The notes under the pieces: model-generated | Told to the model about the DNA's origin: nothing | The model's database searches: none | Seen by the model: only the letters and a program-made list of their open reading frames with translations | Origin: JANYGM01 sp043764015 | GTDB lineage: Bacteria; Bacteroidota; Bacteroidia; Cytophagales; Thermonemataceae | Direction: 5' to 3' | DNA: 49,122 nt | Assembly (NCBI GenBank): GCA_043764015.1 | Contig: JAYUKY010000054.1 | Coordinates: 1-49,122 of the forward strand | Program-made: the position numbers and the translations under genes | In this document: piece after piece, positions 45,366 through 49,122 of the stretch | Layout: every line of letters begins with the position of its first letter | Position numbering within the stretch: position 1 is the stretch's first letter

Positions 45366-45861
45366 AATCTACTACAACGGCATCAATATTATGTAGTTCA
45401 TATTTTGTTTCTGAAAAATTATCAGTAGTCAATTTAAACTTATCTTTTAGTGCTTGCATTGTTTGCGTGCCTAATTTTCCGTCTATTTTGCCACTCCAAC
45501 CGTATTTCTTTTGTAAAAAAGTTTGTAGTTTTTTCACTCTCAAACCATAACTACCTAATTTGAGCGGAAACTGCTCGTTTGTTATTTCCACTTGTGGTTG
45601 TTGTGCCTGTAATTGTGCCTCTTTTTGTGCCTGTATTTGCGCTTCTATCTGCTGTGTCTGTGTTTTCTGCGCCTGCAAAATAGCCTCTTGTGTTTGCATT
45701 TGAGCCTTTAATTGCGCTTGTAGCGTTGTGTTTACGTCTAAACTTGGTGTTGGCGGTGTCGCCACTTTATTTTTCTTTCTCCACATAAAGAAAAATATAA
45801 TCAATATCAGCATTAAAAGCCCTGCAAACCCAAATATTAGCGTTTTTTGTCCTGTGTCCAT
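45364..45861 (-). CDS. Membrane-anchored Gln-rich stalk with peptidoglycan-binding domain (165 aa)
   Basis: An N-terminal helix (KTLIFGFAGLLMLILIIFFF) precedes a long Gln/Ala coiled stalk of repeats (LQAQLKAQMQTQEAILQAQK) and a C-terminal PG_binding_1 domain (LGSYGLRVKKLQTFLQKKYG, then KIDGKLGTQTMQAL). It looks like a virion-membrane-rooted fibre that binds the cell wall during entry. The next upstream gene carries the same binding domain. Confidence 0.65.
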   Translation of the reverse strand: MDTGQKTLIFGFAGLLMLILIIFFFMWRKKNKVATPPTPSLDVNTTLQAQLKAQMQTQEAILQAQKTQTQQIEAQIQAQKEAQLQAQQPQVEITNEQFPLKLGSYGLRVKKLQTFLQKKYGWSGKIDGKLGTQTMQALKDKFKLTTDNFSETKYELHNIDAVVVD

Positions 45862-45877
45862 TGTATTTTAGTGGATT

Positions 45878-46636
45878 TTAGTATTTTTTTCTAGTGTTTC
45901 TTCTTTTTTGATTTTTCTCTTGATTTTCTTCATCAAAAGGGTCAAACAAGCCTGGTTTTTCTGTTTGCGTGAGTTGGGAAAGTTGCACCCAGCCCTTTTT
46001 ACCACCTGTAAAGACACTTCTACCGCCATACATTACCCATAAAAAGTTATTTTTGACCACGCCCAAACCAAAGAAACTAGATAATGGGTTAAATCCGTTT
46101 AATACTTTTGAGGTAATATAAGCATCTTCGTACACGCTGACTGCTTCACTATTAGCCCACTTACCTCTATAATTGTCATCTCTTGGCACAAAACCACCAT
46201 TCATTGTGGATAATGCAGTTGTATTTGCTCCTGTCGTATCAGGTGTAGAAGTAGGGTTTAGCCATTTATTAAGGGCGTTTTCGTCTGCAAAACCGTTATT
46301 GATGCCTGCTTTTACGAGGGCGGCTTGCGTGCCACGTCCCCAATCTCCATCTGCGGAAATACCTAATTTGGTTTGTACTTGCTTGACTTTCTCACCATAA
46401 CTGCCCTGTTTTAGCGGAAAATTGTCATTTCTAGCGTTTCCGTCACCACCGCCACCACTATTCACGTAAACCGTATTTGTAATAGTTTTTGTGGCTTGTG
46501 CTGGTTTGTCATCTTTTTTGCCTAATGTGATGATAGTGGTGTTCGTTGTGGGATTTTTGCGAAAGAACAAAAACCAAATCAATACGCCCAAGAAAAGTAG
46601 CCCAAAAGCACCTGCAAAAATTAGTTTCTTATCCAT
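45878..46636 (-). CDS. Membrane-anchored protein with peptidoglycan-binding and SH3-like domains (252 aa)
   Basis: Order: N-terminal membrane helix (LIFAGAFGLLFLGVLIWFLF), Thr/Lys linker, PG_binding_1 (KQGSYGEKVKQVQTKLGISA, then DWGRGTQAALVKAGI) and an SH3-like part (WANSEAVSVYEDAYITSKVL, LWVMYGGRSVF, GWVQLSQ). A highly basic tail ends the protein. The SH3-like region resembles that of the tail-anchored proteins of element 2 (24,725 and 25,443), with the anchor at the opposite end. Probably a virion spike or entry protein. Confidence 0.65.
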   Translation of the reverse strand: MDKKLIFAGAFGLLFLGVLIWFLFFRKNPTTNTTIITLGKKDDKPAQATKTITNTVYVNSGGGGDGNARNDNFPLKQGSYGEKVKQVQTKLGISADGDWGRGTQAALVKAGINNGFADENALNKWLNPTSTPDTTGANTTALSTMNGGFVPRDDNYRGKWANSEAVSVYEDAYITSKVLNGFNPLSSFFGLGVVKNNFLWVMYGGRSVFTGGKKGWVQLSQLTQTEKPGLFDPFDEENQEKNQKRRNTRKKY

Positions 46637-46680
46637 TATTTTTATTTTTTATTATAATTCATTTGTATTTTCACTATACA

Positions 46681-47100
46681 CTACTTTGCTCCATTGACTA
46701 TTTGGCTCACTTTTGCCATTTCTTCCATGCTCATAAAATTAGTTAGAAAGCTCATCAAAGGCTCACCGTAAGAACTTAAAAAAGTGCTATAAATCACTTT
46801 TAACTGTCCTTTCGTTTTGCCTCTCAAAACGGCATAAACCGCCTCCTCATCATCATTGATGTAGCCTTTCGCACTGTGCAAACGTGCTACATCTGCGCTG
46901 GCATCATAATTGGTGTCTGCGTTGGCGTTCATTACGGCTTGACTGGCTGGGTCTGTTGCGCCCTGTGAAATTTGGTTTTTTATTTCGTCTGCTCGTTGTT
47001 TTTGTGCTTCTTTGCGTTTTTTAGTAACCATAAAAACGGCTACCACGACCAAAAGCCCTACCACCAAAGCTCCAATGATATAAATGTTTTTATTTTCCAT
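46681..47100 (-). CDS. Membrane-anchored annexin/DUF-like helical protein (139 aa)
   Basis: An N-terminal membrane helix (IYIIGALVVGLLVVVAVFMV) precedes a basic stretch and a helical domain: AKGYINDDEEAVYAVLRGKT, then KGQLKVIYSTFLSSYGEPLM. The D-E-x-A-V-Y-A-V-L-R-G-K-T/S-x-x-Q motif recalls annexin-like helical repeats in phage internal virion proteins. Function unknown. Confidence 0.55.
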   Translation of the reverse strand: MENKNIYIIGALVVGLLVVVAVFMVTKKRKEAQKQRADEIKNQISQGATDPASQAVMNANADTNYDASADVARLHSAKGYINDDEEAVYAVLRGKTKGQLKVIYSTFLSSYGEPLMSFLTNFMSMEEMAKVSQIVNGAK

Positions 47101-47111
47101 AGTTGTATTTG

Positions 47112-47150
47112 CTCCCCTCCTTTGAAAGGAGGGGCTGGGGGTGGTTTTTA
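47112..47150. repeat. REP-like palindromic repeat, copy C
   Basis: CTCCCCTCCTTT, GAAAGGAGGGG and CTGGGGGTGGTTTTTAT, overlapping by a few bases the stop codon of the next leftward gene. Near-identical to copy B. Confidence 0.65.
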
Positions 47151-47480
47151 TCTTAGTTTATTTCTTAAATCTGCGCCTTTATTGGCTATTTCAAAGGCTC
47201 TATCTGGGTTTTCTGATGCTTTTTTCAGAACAACCATACCAATTACAAGCACCACGCCTATAATCACAATTCCGAGTAGCATTGCAGAACTTGCTATGCT
47301 ACTTGCACCGTCCACAAGCCCTGAAAAGTTGCTATACTCTTCCTCTTCAACTTCTTGTAAAGGGTCATCTGTTGAGAGTGGTTGTGGTTTTGGTTTTTCT
47401 TTGAGAAACATACACGCTACTAAGGCTACCAAAATAAGCCCTACAATTACCAAAATAGGCGTTTTTAAATCTATTTGCAT
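47148..47480 (-). CDS. Two-helix membrane protein (110 aa)
   Basis: An N-terminal helix (TPILVIVGLILVALVACMFL), a charged loop (EKPKPQPLSTDDPLQEVEEE) and a second helix (SAMLLGIVIIGVVLVIGMVV) are followed by a short basic tail. Likely virion membrane protein; function unknown. Confidence 0.55.
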   Translation of the reverse strand: MQIDLKTPILVIVGLILVALVACMFLKEKPKPQPLSTDDPLQEVEEEEYSNFSGLVDGASSIASSAMLLGIVIIGVVLVIGMVVLKKASENPDRAFEIANKGADLRNKLR

Positions 47481-47484
47481 CTTT

Positions 47485-47826
47485 TTAGTCTTTTAGGAAT
47501 AGAAAATAAGTAGCTGCAACAAGCATCACGCAAACAAGCACAATACCAATAGTAGTGGCATTTCCTATTTTGGCAGCACCAGAATTGACGGAACTATACG
47601 TGTCAGATGCACTAGAAAACACACTGTAATTGCCTTCTATGCTCATTCCTTGCGTTTTTGCGTAGGCTCTTAGGTCGCCACTTTGCGAGATAGACGAATT
47701 TTGCCCTCCTTGCGCCCACAACTGCATAAAAATCTCATTTGCCTGTTGTTGCCCTACCTCACTTTTCATTCGCTTATGAAAATCTATCCATTGTGAGGGT
47801 GCGCTGTTTGCATTTGGATACATCAT
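47485..47826 (-). CDS. Tail-anchored protein (113 aa)
   Basis: A soluble helical N-terminal part (QWIDFHKRMKSEVGQQQANE, IFMQLWAQGG) and a Ser-rich linker precede one C-terminal helix (ATTIGIVLVCVMLVAATYFL) and a short KD end. Stop and start spacings of 4 bp to both neighbours fit the operon. Function unknown. Confidence 0.55.
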   Translation of the reverse strand: MMYPNANSAPSQWIDFHKRMKSEVGQQQANEIFMQLWAQGGQNSSISQSGDLRAYAKTQGMSIEGNYSVFSSASDTYSSVNSGAAKIGNATTIGIVLVCVMLVAATYFLFLKD

Positions 47827-47830
47827 TTAG

Positions 47831-48094
47831 TTATTTAGTTTTCTTTGATTTACGCACTTCTGCAAGGCTTTTAGAAACATATTTGGCAAAATCTCTATCA
47901 ATAAATTTACCTTTTGCATCTTTGGGCTGTTTTACCATATCATCTAGCAAACCTTGAAATTTGACGTTTACTTTTTTAGGCTTTTCTGGTGCTTCATTAG
48001 AAACGCTATCTTTACTTTTTGCCTTGACTGTTGGTTTTTTCTTAGGAGCTAAAATATCTTTTTTAGTGCCTGCTTTTGCTGGTGTCTTTTTCAT
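47831..48094 (-). CDS. Very basic, Lys/Pro-rich DNA-binding-type protein, first gene of the block (87 aa)
   Basis: The ATG at 48,094 (MKKTPAKAGTKKDILAPKKK) is preferred because the upstream in-frame codons are not coding-like. The first half resembles histone-H1-type tails; the second half (VKFQGLLDDMVKQPKDAKGK) may fold. It is the counterpart of the basic protein at 31,093 in element 2 and may condense the genome in the particle. Confidence 0.6.
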   Translation of the reverse strand: MKKTPAKAGTKKDILAPKKKPTVKAKSKDSVSNEAPEKPKKVNVKFQGLLDDMVKQPKDAKGKFIDRDFAKYVSKSLAEVRKSKKTK

Positions 48095-48226
48095 TTGCTT
48101 AGTTGATTTTTCTTTGCAATTTGTGTGATTTGCTTCAAATAATAGCAAGAAATCCAAATGAACATAACAATAGAAATAAATTTAAAACATTTAAAAATGC
48201 TTTAAATATACTGATTTGGGCGTTTT

Positions 48227-48399
48227 TTTATTCGTTTGGAAATATTAAAAGTGGTTTTTAGAGGTTTGCATAACAGAATATTTGATACCATTGCAAAATT
48301 CCAAATGAATAAACCAAAATTACTACTAAAAAAATAACCAAAACACTATTTCCAGCGTTTTGGTCGTTTCTTTGGAGGGTTTTTTATTCGTTTGGAAAT
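48227..48399. promoter_or_regulatory. Three TTTATTCRTTTGGAAWT operator-like repeats between divergent genes
   Basis: TTTATTCGTTTGGAAAT occurs at 48,227-48,243 and 48,383-48,399. An inverted near-copy (ATTCCAAATGAATAAA) lies at 48,298-48,313. They fall in the 366-bp gap between the leftward late block and the rightward small gene, the expected site of a divergent control region. No gene is seen in 48,095-48,460. Confidence 0.55.
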
Positions 48400-48425
48400 T
48401 GTTTTTATTTGTGGTAAAAGTTTTG

Positions 48426-48433
48426 TATCTTTG
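48426..48433 (+). promoter_or_regulatory. -7 element of the small rightward gene
   Basis: TATCTTTG matches TAnnTTTG and lies 27 bp before the ATG at 48,461, directly after the last TTTATTCG repeat. The -33 element is not certain. Confidence 0.5.
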
Positions 48434-48460
48434 TGAAAAGTAAAACTTAAAAATAAATTT

Positions 48461-48628
48461 ATGGCAATATTCAAACAAAATAAAACGGTCTTACATAAGA
48501 AAAAGGCTTATGAAATATTTTGGCAAACTAATTACATTGAACATATCAATAAAAATCTTGCAAAAGCAACACTTAAACCTTCTTTACTTATTTTCCTCAA
48601 AGATAGTAAAATTCAACGTGTTTTTTAG
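48461..48628 (+). CDS. Small basic protein divergent from the late block (55 aa)
   Basis: ATG 48,461 to TAG 48,628 encodes MAIFKQNKTVLHKKKAYEIF, then WQTNYIEHINKNLAKATLKP and a short end. It has a promoter box and repeats upstream. Its position relative to the late block mirrors the small HTH-like gene of element 2 (33,683), so it may be the late regulator. The stop overlaps the opposite-strand gene by 4 bp. Confidence 0.5.
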   Translation: MAIFKQNKTVLHKKKAYEIFWQTNYIEHINKNLAKATLKPSLLIFLKDSKIQRVF

Positions 48629-49065
48629 CTTTCTCCTACAATTACAATGCCTACAAGTAGTATTAAAACTATTGCTACAATAGCAAAAATATTGTTTTTT
48701 GGTGCTATTTCTTTACTTTCTGTTTCATCAAAAGCATTTAATTTTATTTGTTCTTGCATAACCACAGGCGTAATTGCAGGCGCAAGTGTAGGTGCAAATG
48801 TAGGTTTAGGCGTATTTATAAGCCTTTTTTGTGGTCTGAATGTAAAATCAGGGCGCACTTTCTCAAAAATAACTGTAAGCGTTACACCATTTTGCAAATT
48901 AAGCGCAGGCGGATTAGGAAATGGTAAAACAAGTAAACTAACAGGCAGTGGAATACCTATTGAAGTAGCATTAAAGAATAAAAGGCTTCCAGCAGCAGAG
49001 CCATTAAGAAAGTTTTTCACCTGTGTAAGAGTATGTTTAGAAACTATTTTATAAAAATATAACAA
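48625..49065 (-). CDS. Tail-anchored beta-rich protein (up to 146 aa)
   Basis: The soluble part contains FLNGSAAGSLLFFNATSIGI and LPFPNPPALNLQNGVTLTVI, with a Pro/Ala/Thr-rich linker (NTPKPTFAPTLAPAITPVV). One C-terminal membrane helix (IFAIVAIVLILLVGIVIVG) ends the protein. The start is uncertain: a TTG at 49,065 or the GTG at 49,020 (VKNFLNGSAAG). It is of the same tail-anchored class as other virion-type proteins in elements 2 and 3. The opposite frame over the same DNA is rejected. Confidence 0.5.
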   Translation of the reverse strand: MLYFYKIVSKHTLTQVKNFLNGSAAGSLLFFNATSIGIPLPVSLLVLPFPNPPALNLQNGVTLTVIFEKVRPDFTFRPQKRLINTPKPTFAPTLAPAITPVVMQEQIKLNAFDETESKEIAPKNNIFAIVAIVLILLVGIVIVGES

Positions 49066-49122
49066 TGTAATATATCAAATTTTTATTGTAATTTTGTATA
49101 AAAATAACATCATTATATTCAA

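Larger units (their letters stand above)
38298..49122. mobile_element. Element 3: third island at tRNA-Glu, tailless virus-like, incomplete in window
   Basis: It starts at att copy 3 with a rightward integrase gene, the same arrangement as element 2. A toxin-antitoxin pair, then a long leftward block of lysis genes, capsid-like genes and small membrane proteins follow. The right end is not in the window. The integrase is frameshifted, so the element may be unable to excise unaided. Confidence 0.65.

Noticed and set aside
48647..49054. Plus-strand frame of 135 codons opposite the 48,625-49,065 gene
   Set aside because: The minus-strand product has the tail-anchored form of its neighbours, while the plus-strand frame has irregular composition and no promoter or ribosome binding site.

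Overview
The window is low-GC DNA from a member of the Bacteroidota. The evidence is a secreted protein with a C-terminal type IX secretion sorting domain, promoters of the Bacteroidota type (TTTG, about 20 nt, TAnnTTTG) and very AT-rich intergenic DNA. The genus cannot be told from sequence alone.

Region A (1 to about 10,880) is ordinary chromosome. It holds an insertion-sequence end that interrupts a secreted repeat protein, an outer-membrane-barrel-like protein, a CNNM/CorC-type membrane protein, a polytopic membrane protein, a large type IX secretion substrate, a crotonase-family enzyme, a 2-hydroxyacid dehydrogenase, a PnuC-type transporter whose C-terminus lies inside a MITE-like element, a 2[4Fe-4S] ferredoxin and tRNA-Glu(UUC).

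From the tRNA onward the window is a tandem array of mobile elements. The last 14-15 bases of the tRNA gene (core CCCGTACAGACTAC) recur at 21,224-21,238 and 38,298-38,311 in the same orientation, and each copy is followed within 25 bp by a terminator hairpin. Element 1 (10.4 kb) has a VapE-type helicase, a VirE_N/BT4734-type primase-like protein, two unusual tyrosine recombinases, a repressor and a nucleotidyltransferase-like cargo pair. It has no structural genes and looks like a satellite or integrative plasmid.

Element 2 (17.1 kb) is a complete-looking temperate virus. An integrase lies at the left end and a repressor/early switch at the right end. Between them, all leftward, are an HUH rolling-circle Rep, a compact C5 methyltransferase and a late operon. 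The late operon carries a transglutaminase-like fusion, a LEA2-like membrane protein, a basic protein, a candidate major capsid protein bracketed by terminators, several single-span membrane proteins, two M23 endopeptidases, a lytic transglycosylase and a ParB-like protein. No terminase, portal, tail or packaging ATPase is visible. This set best fits a tailless, membrane-containing virus replicating by rolling circle (compare Flavobacterium phage FLiP, Finnlakeviridae), here apparently integrated and temperate.

Element 3 (38,298 to beyond the right edge) starts with a frameshifted integrase of the element 1 family and a VapBC-like toxin-antitoxin pair. A leftward block follows: a lysis cassette with an L,D-transpeptidase-like enzyme, holin-like and spanin-like proteins, two adjacent proteins sharing an MGFQ start, and about ten small single-span membrane proteins, two of them with peptidoglycan-binding domains. 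It looks like a second tailless, membrane-rich virus-like element, with replication and packaging genes presumably outside the window.

All functional statements rest on reading motifs by eye; no database search was run.
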